Origin: CBFHWY01 sp965659675
Lineage (GTDB): Bacteria; Bacteroidota; Bacteroidia; Flavobacteriales_G; Salibacteraceae
NCBI GenBank assembly: GCA_965659675.1
Contig: CBFHWY010000029.1
Span: 1 to 30,798, forward strand
Direction of reading: 5' to 3'
Length of the DNA stretch: 30,798 bases
This document shows, in pieces, positions 16,959-25,621 of the stretch. The notes under the pieces were generated by a model. The model was not told the origin of the DNA. It saw only the letters and a program-made list of their open reading frames with translations, and searched no databases. Within the stretch, counting starts at the first letter, position 1; each line of letters opens with the position of its first letter. The position numbers and the translations under genes are program-made.

Positions 16959-19774
16959 CAGAACCTGAATTGCAATCCAAACAGAATTTGTCGGGGTGCC
17001 CTCCATCTAGCAGGATTGGTAGGAGGAACTCCATTGTCTTCCGGGTCGTTGATCTTCGGATCTCTCCACCGCTCTGGCACATCATCACCTTCTCGGTAGG
17101 CATCTCCTGTCACAGGATTCACGATCAAGGCATTGAAGTTGTTGAATATGTTTCTGAATTCAACTGAAAGTGAGAATCCGCTGCTTCCTTTGATCACAAA
17201 ATCTCTGCTTATCTTCAGATCCGACCAGAACCAGGGCTTGGCGATCTCCTCTCTTGGAAGGTCATTACGAATGGTATAAATATTTCGTCCCAGATCATTG
17301 GTCTCCTGGAATTCAACTGGAGTATATCTAAAACCAGATTTATAGTTACTCGAGAAGTATACCCTGAAACCCGTTGTTGGAATGGGTCCGATCTTCAGAC
17401 TGCTATCACCCGTAAAAATGACGGCTCCTTTGAGGTCCCAGGGACGATCCCAGGCCAGCGGTCGTTCTTTGGTGTTGTCAACAAAACCCTGATCTCTCAG
17501 CTGCAACAATCCTTCGCGAGCAGTATTTGATTTTCCGGTAGCAGATTGGTAGGCACCATTGAACATCAACCTGAAATACTTGGCAATTCTAAGGGCAATA
17601 CCCAGTTCAACTCCTATGATCCGAGCATAGTCCTGATTGAAATAGAGTGTTCTGTCGGTAAACCTTCCAGTTTGGTCACGGATGTTCACCGTACCCGGGA
17701 CGATATAATCATACTTATCGTTATTGTAAGCCGTTAGTGTTACTCCGATATCCTTTGTGATCTGATTCTTGATTCCGATCTCATATGAAACCGTGGCTTC
17801 AGGTTTGAGAATAGGATTTCCTACTGTGGCAAGGAAAGAGCGATCGAGGAAATCGGGGTCTAAGCCAGCATAGATAAAGCGAGGGTGAGGCATCTGCATA
17901 GCGTGTCCGTAGTTAAAGAAGAGCACATTGTTCTCTGTAACCGGGAAGGAGACATTCACTCTAGGTAAGAGTCTGCCTTTAAAACGTCGACCAAAAATGG
18001 GCAATGATCCTTTCTCATATTCTGTACGAGCCAGATCCACAATTGGAGCATTGGGGTCGTTCACCGCATCATCGATCAATTTTCCATAAGCCCAATAGTT
18101 AAATCGAAGGCCCAAGGTGGCATTGATGCCTTTATAGTTCAGTTTATCCTGAACATAAAGGCCTCCCTGTGCAGGTCTAACTCTCCAGATCTCGTTGGAT
18201 GAACCAATGCTGATGGATGGGGTAGATTCATTTTCGTTGATCTGTATTGGAGCTCCTACCCAGGGACGCGATACATCAGCCCACTGATATTCGAGCTCTT
18301 TGTGCTCAAAACCACCTTGAATTTCATGAACCTTGTTCTTTGGGTAGTAGCTCAATCTGGCCTTAAGGGTATATTCCTGGGCATAGTGGTCGTGCCACAC
18401 CGTGGAGATCCCTCCATTGTTCACCAATCCAGGCCCCGGAAGGACAAAGACCGCATCATCATCTGGGTTAAAAAGTCCAACGGGATCGGAAACGATCGAC
18501 CTTGGATCATAGATCTGATCTACGGTTTCTGATCTGAATGGTCGTCCATTTGCATCTGCTCTCAAATTGGTGAACAAGCGACCCAGACTAACATTCAGGT
18601 TGGTGTTGTTATTGAAGAAGTGGTTGGCGTTGATCGCAGTCAGGTTGGAGTGATGGGTATAGGTAGTGGCATTATCTGGATTCAGGCTGAAGCGATATTG
18701 GAGTCCAGGTTGCACGATGGCATCAAATCCCACGATCTGCAGTGACCGTGTATTTTGGTTGATGGCCAGTGAATGTTGATTCGTGAATGTAAACTTGGTT
18801 CCTGGCTTTACCTGATAGGAGAGTTTGAATGTATGCGACCATTTGTTGTTTTGTCGGGGTGCCCAAAGGCTGTCGTTATCTGGAAAAAGACTTGAGTGAA
18901 GCTGATCAGCAAAGATGCGATAGTAGTCATCAGAAAGTCTGGCATTAACACTGTTGAATACCCTGAGTTTCTTTTTGGTGAATGGTACTGGTCCGCCCGC
19001 AGAAAGGGTCACGATATCCGTATTCCATGAAGCTCCTTCGTTTGGAGCAATTCCCAAATTATCTCGTTGCCAGTTACCACTGAAGGCCCATTTTTCTCCT
19101 CCTTCTCTGATCTGTGTAGAAATGATTCCTCCGGCCCCTCCACTAAATTCCGCTCCAGCGCCTCCTGTGATGAGGTTAAGGTTGCCAATAGACCCTGAGG
19201 CGACCTCCACTCCAAAACCAGTTCCCGAAAGCGGATCCTGAGCGCTGATCCCATCAACGATATACTGCGTTTCATAGTTCCTTGATCCGCGCACATTGAT
19301 CCCATCAGGAGTTTGATTCACACCGGCCTGCATACTGACGATCTCCTGAACATCTCTCATATTCATCTGCTCAATATCCTCTTCAGATATCTTCACCTCT
19401 GAGGATGCTTTTTCGAGGTTGATCAGGCTTTTTTCACCTACCACTACCACTTCTTTGATAGAGGTCGATCGTGTTTGCATGCTGGCGTTAACAGTGACGC
19501 TCTGACCCTTTTTAACCCGAACCCCATTCACTATGACATCAGCATACCCGATAAAAGAGAATTTAACGCTGTAATCCCCTGGTTTTACACTCTTCAGCTC
19601 GTAATTACCATTGATGTCTGCTGTAGTTCCAAGATAGGTTCCAACCACAACCACCGTTGCCCCAATGAGTGTTTCGCCGGTAGCCTTATCGGTGATCTTC
19701 CCTTTGATGCTTCCATTCTGGGCGAATGTTGCCAGACTCATCAAACAAAGTATTATGGTCAATAATCGTTTCAC
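16958..19774 (-). CDS. TonB-dependent receptor with carboxypeptidase-regulatory-like N-domain
   Basis: A 938-residue outer membrane receptor. Signal peptide MKRLLTIILCLMSLATFAQ; a carboxypeptidase-regulatory-like domain at about residues 20-105 (GSIKGKITDKATGETLIGAT, FSFIGYADVIVNG); a plug domain at about 115-225 (QEIVSMQAGVNQTPDGINVR, YIVDGISAQDPLSG); then a large barrel ending RQILFGLQFRF with a terminal Phe. This is the Bacteroidota oligomer-uptake receptor layout, but no SusD partner is present. Instead a lipoprotein precedes it (ATGA overlap) and a PorV/PorQ-like gene follows (TGATG overlap). The substrate is unknown. Some receptors of this layout act in protein export or structure rather than uptake. 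Confidence 0.94.
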   Translation of the reverse strand: MKRLLTIILCLMSLATFAQNGSIKGKITDKATGETLIGATVVVVGTYLGTTADINGNYELKSVKPGDYSVKFSFIGYADVIVNGVRVKKGQSVTVNASMQTRSTSIKEVVVVGEKSLINLEKASSEVKISEEDIEQMNMRDVQEIVSMQAGVNQTPDGINVRGSRNYETQYIVDGISAQDPLSGTGFGVEVASGSIGNLNLITGGAGAEFSGGAGGIISTQIREGGEKWAFSGNWQRDNLGIAPNEGASWNTDIVTLSAGGPVPFTKKKLRVFNSVNARLSDDYYRIFADQLHSSLFPDNDSLWAPRQNNKWSHTFKLSYQVKPGTKFTFTNQHSLAINQNTRSLQIVGFDAIVQPGLQYRFSLNPDNATTYTHHSNLTAINANHFFNNNTNLNVSLGRLFTNLRADANGRPFRSETVDQIYDPRSIVSDPVGLFNPDDDAVFVLPGPGLVNNGGISTVWHDHYAQEYTLKARLSYYPKNKVHEIQGGFEHKELEYQWADVSRPWVGAPIQINENESTPSISIGSSNEIWRVRPAQGGLYVQDKLNYKGINATLGLRFNYWAYGKLIDDAVNDPNAPIVDLARTEYEKGSLPIFGRRFKGRLLPRVNVSFPVTENNVLFFNYGHAMQMPHPRFIYAGLDPDFLDRSFLATVGNPILKPEATVSYEIGIKNQITKDIGVTLTAYNNDKYDYIVPGTVNIRDQTGRFTDRTLYFNQDYARIIGVELGIALRIAKYFRLMFNGAYQSATGKSNTAREGLLQLRDQGFVDNTKERPLAWDRPWDLKGAVIFTGDSSLKIGPIPTTGFRVYFSSNYKSGFRYTPVEFQETNDLGRNIYTIRNDLPREEIAKPWFWSDLKISRDFVIKGSSGFSLSVEFRNIFNNFNALIVNPVTGDAYREGDDVPERWRDPKINDPEDNGVPPTNPARWRAPRQILFGLQFRF

Positions 19775-21201
19775 CAGTTGAAGTCTCTGTTTAGTACCTT
19801 ATCGAAAAGGTCGGTCATTGCTGCCGGTCGCCCATTCAATTTTTGAAGCTCTACGCTGAAGAATACCTGAATCACATTTCCATTTCTCAGTCTTCTTGCA
19901 GCGATCACATCGGGACCGGTCCATGGAGGACGAATTTCCAATTGTCCTCGATAGAGTGCTTCGGCATCCGCAGTTAGGTTAAATGGATCAAGTCCAGTAA
20001 TGATCCTGCTTGCCTGAATAGTATCATAGCTGCTATTCCCAGGTAGGATCAGGCTATCTGGATTAAGTATGGCATAACCTTGAGAGGATTGGGAGATTGA
20101 CTCCATGGGCAAGGTTTCAAAGAGTGCTGAGTTTGGTGAGAAATCGTTGGGGAAGATTGCATTGACCCAGGCTTTACCATTGGCATCCAAAAATTCCTGT
20201 AGTGCTGGAGCTGCAGCTTCAAGTATCAGTTGTTCTTGCTGTGTTTGCGCATCTTCAAAAAGGGAGTTTTCAGTGAAAATGAGCAGCTTATCATATTGTT
20301 TGATCAACAAATTAAATGTTGGATTCCAGTATTTTGGCTGGTTAACTCCATTGTCAACATAATAGTCGATGAGATCATAATTTGGGTAGCTAGAATTCAG
20401 GTTGTCCACATAAAAGGATTTGGCAGTATTGTGGGCAGCGATCACTAGAAGATCGGCGTCTACCGACTTCAGGTAAAAGCTTTCGCTGGTATCCACCAGG
20501 CTTTCCGATCCGGCAATATCCCTTGCTTTCACATAAACGGTGTTGGTGTCGTTTACCCTCAAGCCATCGATCAAGGCAGCTTCAGGCTCATTGCTTCCAA
20601 AATATACTTCGGCTGGACCTGCACCTGTGCGGCTTGGATCATCAGCGATCAGGCTTATAAAGTTTTGATCTGGACCTATTTCGTACCAATCCCCTTCATT
20701 GACCTTAACAAAGATCTGGTTGATCGTTTGATCACCATCTACATCAGTTGCTGCCCAGGAAAGGGATGCAACTGCCCAAACGGTATCCTGAGGCATGAGT
20801 CGAGCATTAAAATCGACCAATGGTGGCGTATTCTTAACAGGAACGATCAGTTGCGCTGGTTCAGGATCTGTAAGTCCTTCTCCATCAATTGCTCTGACCC
20901 TGAAGTCAATATCGACGGTGTCAGACCCGGCACTTATACTGAATATGAAAGTGCTGTCTTCCTGCTCAGTATTGAACCAATTGATGCCACCATCTATCGA
21001 TAGATCATAGGATGAAATGTATCCATCAGCATCAGAGCCATACCAGTTCAGCTTCACGGTAGAATTCAAGCGTGACTCGCCAGATAAATTGATCTCCTTG
21101 ATGGAGATATAGGTATCCGGAGCCTGATTCGCTTGTTTTTCTCCTTTATTGCAGGAAAAGCCAAAAGGAACTAGGGCGATGATGATGAGTAATCGTTTCA
21201 T
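19771..21201 (-). CDS. Lipoprotein with Ig/Fn3-like domains and a possible GATase-like domain
   Basis: A 476-residue product starting MKRLLIIIALVPFGFSC, with lipobox Cys17. About residues 30-250 hold beta-rich Ig/Fn3-like segments (LNWYGSDADGYISSYDLSID, IDFRVRAIDGEGLTDPEPAQ, NTVYVKARDIAGSES). The rest (about 255-476) alternates strands and helices (ADLLVIAAHNTAKSF, YDKLLIFTEN, LQEFLDANGKAWVNAIFPND, VIQVFFSVELQKLNGR) in a way that recalls class-I glutamine-amidotransferase-like folds such as ThuA/IFT52 domains, without a visible catalytic Cys; this fold call is tentative. The stop overlaps the TonB-receptor start (ATGA). The start codon lies directly after a terminator T-run. Possibly the surface partner of the receptor, in place of SusD. 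Confidence 0.78.
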   Translation of the reverse strand: MKRLLIIIALVPFGFSCNKGEKQANQAPDTYISIKEINLSGESRLNSTVKLNWYGSDADGYISSYDLSIDGGINWFNTEQEDSTFIFSISAGSDTVDIDFRVRAIDGEGLTDPEPAQLIVPVKNTPPLVDFNARLMPQDTVWAVASLSWAATDVDGDQTINQIFVKVNEGDWYEIGPDQNFISLIADDPSRTGAGPAEVYFGSNEPEAALIDGLRVNDTNTVYVKARDIAGSESLVDTSESFYLKSVDADLLVIAAHNTAKSFYVDNLNSSYPNYDLIDYYVDNGVNQPKYWNPTFNLLIKQYDKLLIFTENSLFEDAQTQQEQLILEAAAPALQEFLDANGKAWVNAIFPNDFSPNSALFETLPMESISQSSQGYAILNPDSLILPGNSSYDTIQASRIITGLDPFNLTADAEALYRGQLEIRPPWTGPDVIAARRLRNGNVIQVFFSVELQKLNGRPAAMTDLFDKVLNRDFNW

Positions 21202-21205
21202 CAAG

Positions 21206-21236
21206 AAAAAAATGGCCAGGGTTTTACCCCCGGCCA
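21206..21236 (-). terminator. Hairpin plus T-run terminator inside the accessory operon
   Basis: On the minus strand TGGCCGGGG, loop GTAAAA, CCCTGGCCA forms a 9-bp stem (one G-U pair) at 21213-21236, followed at once by seven T (21206-21212). On the plus strand the stem has an A-C mismatch and no T-run, so it is oriented to stop minus-strand transcription. It sits between the OB-fold protein gene and the lipoprotein-TonB receptor genes, and ends 4 bp before the next start codon. Confidence 0.75.
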
Positions 21237-21247
21237 ATCTGATTTTG

Positions 21248-23443
21248 TTATTCTACAATGACTTTTTCTGTACCCATATAGGTCTCATTTTCATCATATA
21301 AGCTGATGAAATAGCTACCTTTTCCGAGGGTGTTCAAATAAAGCTTTGAGTCCTCTTCTTTTGTGATACGCTTGAATAATTCTCTACCTTGAATATCTTG
21401 AATCAAGATCGTATGCGTAGCACCGTCCATATCAGTATCGATGGTGATCTCATTATTCGTTGGAATCGGATACACCTCAAACGCATTGTTTTGAGTTGTC
21501 CACAGCATCTCCTGAATGTTGGTTGTATTGGTGTCATTTCCACCTGAAGTATCAGGAAGCATTAAATTGATGCCAATAAAATCATCGTTATTTCTCGGAG
21601 AAAGCTTAAGATTTCCAAAGCTGTAATACATGTTCCCGATCAGGGTATCCATGTTCACTGTATCGCTAATGATCAAACCTGGAATCAATAGATTTGATAG
21701 ATAGCTTGAGTCATTTACATAAGAAACATTGTATGAACTGAATGCAGAACCCGTCTTTCTACCGGTGATCACTCTACAACCACTATTAGGATCAAACGGA
21801 TCACGCCCAACTCTCCATTCCGCAAAGTTACTAGGAGCGTCAGCATTTGCTTCAACAACATGAACCTTTCCTCCACCAAGGCTAGTATCCTCATTGATCA
21901 AGCCGATAAGCATTCCTTCAAATTGCTCATTACTTGAGAAGCTGTAGCTAGTGAAGGTGTCAGGAGCAAGATAAAATGGTTCAATTGTTCCGCTTCCAGC
22001 ATTGGTAATATTTGAAATGCTTTCAAGTCGGGTGTGACCAAATGATTCTCTTACAGTACCCGTTACTTCAACTTTATCGCCACGGCTAAGGTTAGCTAAT
22101 CCAGCATTTTGCGTGAGCAGTATTCCGGACCATCCACCAAGGCTGTTCTCATCCTGAATGTAAACATAACCCAGGTCACCTTGCTGTGCTGAAGCAGTTA
22201 CCACCCCAGTTACAGTTACCTCTGAGCCAGTGAATGGACTGTTTCCATTGCTGTATGGAGTATATTGGATATCGTAAATGGTTAAACCATTATCGCGTAC
22301 ACGATACATGTAGCTATTTTGAGTTGGATCAGTACCTGGCAGGCCTGTGGTATTTGTACTATCATCAGTTGCTGTGAGATACCAGCGAACAAAAGTTCCG
22401 TCAGAAAAAGATGGAATTGTTGCGCTGTATGTGCTACCAGAGGTGTTACTCATGGTTACAGCGGTGAAGTTGGTATTGCTCACATCAGTACCCGTATTGT
22501 AATAAAGTGTGGCACTTGCGATAGAACCATCGAGGTCAACAATATCAGCGGTAACAGTAACCGATTGAGAGCTCGTTGGGAGGTCGGGGTTCTTGGTCAC
22601 ATTAGAAATTCTAGGAGCAGAAGGCCCATATACATAATGTGAAGGCTTAAATGGGTTCATCTCAAATCCAATACCCGATCCACCTGGGCAGTTGTTCAAC
22701 TCATGCTGAAGTATGCCAGAAATGAAGTTAAACTGGTCACCTACTGATGGAGGAGAAAAGCTTCCGTTTCCTGTTCCATCTGGGAAAGGATAAGAAGGAA
22801 GTTTTTGAACTTTGAACCAGTCTCCAACTCTGATGAAGTTACCCTGATCGTCGTTGACGTTAAACGAAACTCTATTGCCAGAGAAGAAATCTACGGAGAT
22901 CACCTCAAGGTCTTCCAAGGTTACATAGGCGCTTTCCCACTCCTCACCATCTACCAGGTTGTTATTTCCCTGATTGTCGTTGAGCTCACTTAGTGGAATA
23001 GTGTCGATCGTTAAAGCATTCCCTGTGCTTTCTACAACAATAGCATCATTGATTTGAAGGGGGGTGACCTGAGTTTGTCCCTGATATTCATTCACAGTTC
23101 CTGTAACCCATACTTCCCAACCTTCAAAAAGGTCGACCATTTCAGTGGTGTATCCGCTTCCATCGCCATCGCGAAGTGCGATACCACTCCATGGACCACC
23201 GCCCACGCGCTGGATATTGATGTTGTGACTACCTGAACCGTACTGGTCACCATCAAACATGACGATACCCCTAAAGGTTACGGTGTCTCCAAGTCGAGGA
23301 GATTGCTCAATACAGTTACCGAGGTCGGCAGCTGTTAGATAGTTAATGCTGTCAATAGCTACCGTGTCTGATTGTGCAAAAGCACTCGTGACACTGAACA
23401 GCGCAGCAAATAGAAAAGTGTAGAGATGTTTCATAGTATTCAT
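21248..23443 (-). CDS. Secreted protein with two OB-fold-like modules and T9SS type A sorting domain
   Basis: A 731-residue protein. ATGs at 23443 and 23434 are both possible starts; the signal peptide is MKHLYTFLFAALFSVTSAFAQ. Two similar modules, about residues 45-185 (LGDTVTFRGIVMFDGDQ ... WVTGTVNEYQGQTQV) and 385-520 (GSEVTVTGVVTASAQQG ... DKVEVTGTVRESFGHTRL), resemble the YhcR-like OB folds found in extracellular nucleases. Between them lies an Ig-like domain (about 275-375). The last ~80 residues (FEVYPIPTNNEITID ... LNTLGKGSYFISLYDENE) are a T9SS sorting domain, so the protein is exported and surface-anchored or released. It lies 3 bp after the preceding cargo gene. A terminator follows its stop codon. 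Confidence 0.85.
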   Translation of the reverse strand: MNTMKHLYTFLFAALFSVTSAFAQSDTVAIDSINYLTAADLGNCIEQSPRLGDTVTFRGIVMFDGDQYGSGSHNINIQRVGGGPWSGIALRDGDGSGYTTEMVDLFEGWEVWVTGTVNEYQGQTQVTPLQINDAIVVESTGNALTIDTIPLSELNDNQGNNNLVDGEEWESAYVTLEDLEVISVDFFSGNRVSFNVNDDQGNFIRVGDWFKVQKLPSYPFPDGTGNGSFSPPSVGDQFNFISGILQHELNNCPGGSGIGFEMNPFKPSHYVYGPSAPRISNVTKNPDLPTSSQSVTVTADIVDLDGSIASATLYYNTGTDVSNTNFTAVTMSNTSGSTYSATIPSFSDGTFVRWYLTATDDSTNTTGLPGTDPTQNSYMYRVRDNGLTIYDIQYTPYSNGNSPFTGSEVTVTGVVTASAQQGDLGYVYIQDENSLGGWSGILLTQNAGLANLSRGDKVEVTGTVRESFGHTRLESISNITNAGSGTIEPFYLAPDTFTSYSFSSNEQFEGMLIGLINEDTSLGGGKVHVVEANADAPSNFAEWRVGRDPFDPNSGCRVITGRKTGSAFSSYNVSYVNDSSYLSNLLIPGLIISDTVNMDTLIGNMYYSFGNLKLSPRNNDDFIGINLMLPDTSGGNDTNTTNIQEMLWTTQNNAFEVYPIPTNNEITIDTDMDGATHTILIQDIQGRELFKRITKEEDSKLYLNTLGKGSYFISLYDENETYMGTEKVIVE

Positions 23444-23446
23444 GAT

Positions 23447-25621
23447 TTATTTGATGATTGCAAATTTTCCTTTTTTGATGACTCCGGTATCCAGATCCTC
23501 CACGGAGAATAAATAGATACCTCTTGATATTAATTGTTGATCAGCCGAGAGAAGGTCCCAGGAATGTTCGCCTCCAGAAAACACGGTTCTACTCGGATCA
23601 CTGTACTCCGAAAACCAATCGATGTCTTCCCCTGTATAGTTCTCGTTATGGGTAAACTCATCGATAAGATCTCCTGCTGAATTGAATATTCTCACAGCGC
23701 AGCGCTTTGGAAGATTGGCAAAAGTAATTCTGCGATCTTCCTGACTTGTGCCTATGCCTTCCCAGGCGGCACTCAAATAGTATGGGTTTGGATATGCATA
23801 TGGTTTTAGGTTATTGAGTGAGTCGCGAGTGTCTCTATCAAAGAAATTATTGACACGGGTTCCTATTGGGGTGTTGTAATAGCTCTGTTCGGTTTTACCT
23901 GGGAATACCCTGAAGAGACTCACCAATGGGCTCGTTTCAAGCGACTCCAAATTATTTTGTGGATCTCCCCGGTCAAATGCGGTCACTGCGGCGATATATT
24001 GCCAACCCGGAATCACATTCTCAAAGGTGTATTTGTAGTTGTATACCAAAGAGTCTCCTTCAAAGGTCTTAGGCTCTTCAAGTACGACATCCTCAAATCC
24101 GGTATTAAAAAAGAGCTGGTTGCCTTTTTTGTCATATTCAGCGGCTAAATTCAATTCTTCTCTGATCTCCGCAGCATCTGGTCTGACGTCAAAACCTAGT
24201 TTGGTGATGTAAAGGCGATAACCCTCAAAATCCTCCTCTAGCGAAATAGGGTCTATTGAACTTTCAGCATTGTTGGTCCAATAGATCTCAATCGTGGTAT
24301 CGTTAGCTTCAACTCTGGTTAATGGGATATCCGGTGGCGATGGCAAGGTGAAACGGGTAAGTTCTCCATCACCATTGCTGTCTTCCCCTTCATCGAGGAT
24401 ACCATTAAAGTTCACATCTTCTCCATTATAAGCTGTTTGAGCCCAGTCGGCATTTCTGATGAAGATGCTTTGTTGAGTGGGGTTATTATCTCCGTTGGGT
24501 TTTCCATCTTCAAGCTTTTTCCCCAGCACAATGGCAAAGGCAATATTGATCTCATCTCCAGGATTTATTCTTGGGAAGGGTCCGACGGAAACAAGGTCGG
24601 CCCGATTACCAGCATTGTTCAATTGTTCAACTAAAGAAGACCCATCGGGATTAGGCTTAGGAGGCCATGCAGCCAAACGATTCATTCCATTGGTCATTTT
24701 CTGATAGCGCTGATTGTCGTTGGTTGGAATAAAGAAAACAGGGTCGCTGCTGTTATTGAAGATCCAGGCATTGTAATGATCCTTAAAGCTAGTGTCGATC
24801 CTTGGGTGAAAAAACTCACCATTCATTTCTGCGCCGAGGAATTTTTGTCCGATATAACTATCTGTGAATCCTACATCTCCAGAGTGGTCATAGCAATAAG
24901 CGAGATCCAAAGAGTCGATATATCCATTTCCGCCTTTGTTGTAAAATGCGCTTCCACCACTACCGGCAGGGGTTACCCGCGTACTTCGCACAACCGTATT
25001 GTTCCACAATGCGATATGGGCATCGTCAATATAATCTGGACCATCATTCTTTATGGTATAGTTCAGTAGCACAAAGAAATCTGAGAACGCATAATTCCAA
25101 TTATAGCTTTCCAGATGTATGGCAAGGTTTAATGGGTTATCATGACTTTGAATTTGAATATTGGTTCCTGGAACAACCCGATTCTTATCACTGAAATCCA
25201 TCACAAAATCCTCATGAGAAATCGCTTTAGGGTCATAATTGGGTGAGTTGAAGAAGTTGGACCTGGTTCGAATACCTTCCCCGATCTCCGTGGTCATTTC
25301 ATAGCCTGCGGAGCCGGTAGAATACCCCTGTGGATTATCGTAGGCAGAAGTGGATACCGCCGTTAGCGAACCATTGATCAGACCCCCTATCCAAATACCC
25401 CCTTCAAATAGATGTTCAATTTGTGAATTTCTTGGGTATTCGCAAGAGGGGCTCCCATCATCAAAGGATCCTCTGAATGCGTTTCCTATGGTTCCAAAGC
25501 TATTAACGGTTAAACCCACATTACTTACGCTGGTCACTCGCTCCGTTTCAACCTGAGCCTTCAGTGAATGAACACTTGCAAAGAGAGAAACAACAAAGCA
25601 AAGCCCCATCAATCTCTTCAT
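23447..25621 (-). CDS. Large secreted protein with T9SS/FlgD-like C-terminal domain and calcium-loop-like motif
   Basis: A 724-residue protein with signal peptide MKRLMGLCFVVSLFASVHSLKAQ. The central part is not recognised; it is beta-rich with many Asn/Gly/Asp. About residue 400 has the motif VNFNGILDEGEDSNGDGE, whose Asp/Asn spacing resembles thrombospondin type-3 or EF-hand-like calcium loops. A Fn3-like domain follows (IPLTRVEANDTTIEIYWTNN ... YIAAVTAFDRGDPQNN). The C-terminus (PYAYPNPYYLS, RITFANLPKRCAVRIFNSAG, ISRGIYLFSVEDLDTGVIKK) matches the FlgD-Ig/T9SS tail family, consistent with T9SS export. The ATG overlaps the stop of the EEP gene (ATGA). Its activity is unknown. Confidence 0.82.
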   Translation of the reverse strand: MKRLMGLCFVVSLFASVHSLKAQVETERVTSVSNVGLTVNSFGTIGNAFRGSFDDGSPSCEYPRNSQIEHLFEGGIWIGGLINGSLTAVSTSAYDNPQGYSTGSAGYEMTTEIGEGIRTRSNFFNSPNYDPKAISHEDFVMDFSDKNRVVPGTNIQIQSHDNPLNLAIHLESYNWNYAFSDFFVLLNYTIKNDGPDYIDDAHIALWNNTVVRSTRVTPAGSGGSAFYNKGGNGYIDSLDLAYCYDHSGDVGFTDSYIGQKFLGAEMNGEFFHPRIDTSFKDHYNAWIFNNSSDPVFFIPTNDNQRYQKMTNGMNRLAAWPPKPNPDGSSLVEQLNNAGNRADLVSVGPFPRINPGDEINIAFAIVLGKKLEDGKPNGDNNPTQQSIFIRNADWAQTAYNGEDVNFNGILDEGEDSNGDGELTRFTLPSPPDIPLTRVEANDTTIEIYWTNNAESSIDPISLEEDFEGYRLYITKLGFDVRPDAAEIREELNLAAEYDKKGNQLFFNTGFEDVVLEEPKTFEGDSLVYNYKYTFENVIPGWQYIAAVTAFDRGDPQNNLESLETSPLVSLFRVFPGKTEQSYYNTPIGTRVNNFFDRDTRDSLNNLKPYAYPNPYYLSAAWEGIGTSQEDRRITFANLPKRCAVRIFNSAGDLIDEFTHNENYTGEDIDWFSEYSDPSRTVFSGGEHSWDLLSADQQLISRGIYLFSVEDLDTGVIKKGKFAIIK

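Noticed and set aside
16958..21201. Classical SusC/SusD polysaccharide-utilisation locus
   Set aside because: The TonB receptor has a SusC-like N-domain, but the neighbouring lipoprotein shows no SusD helical repeats and there are no glycoside hydrolases or sensor/regulators nearby.
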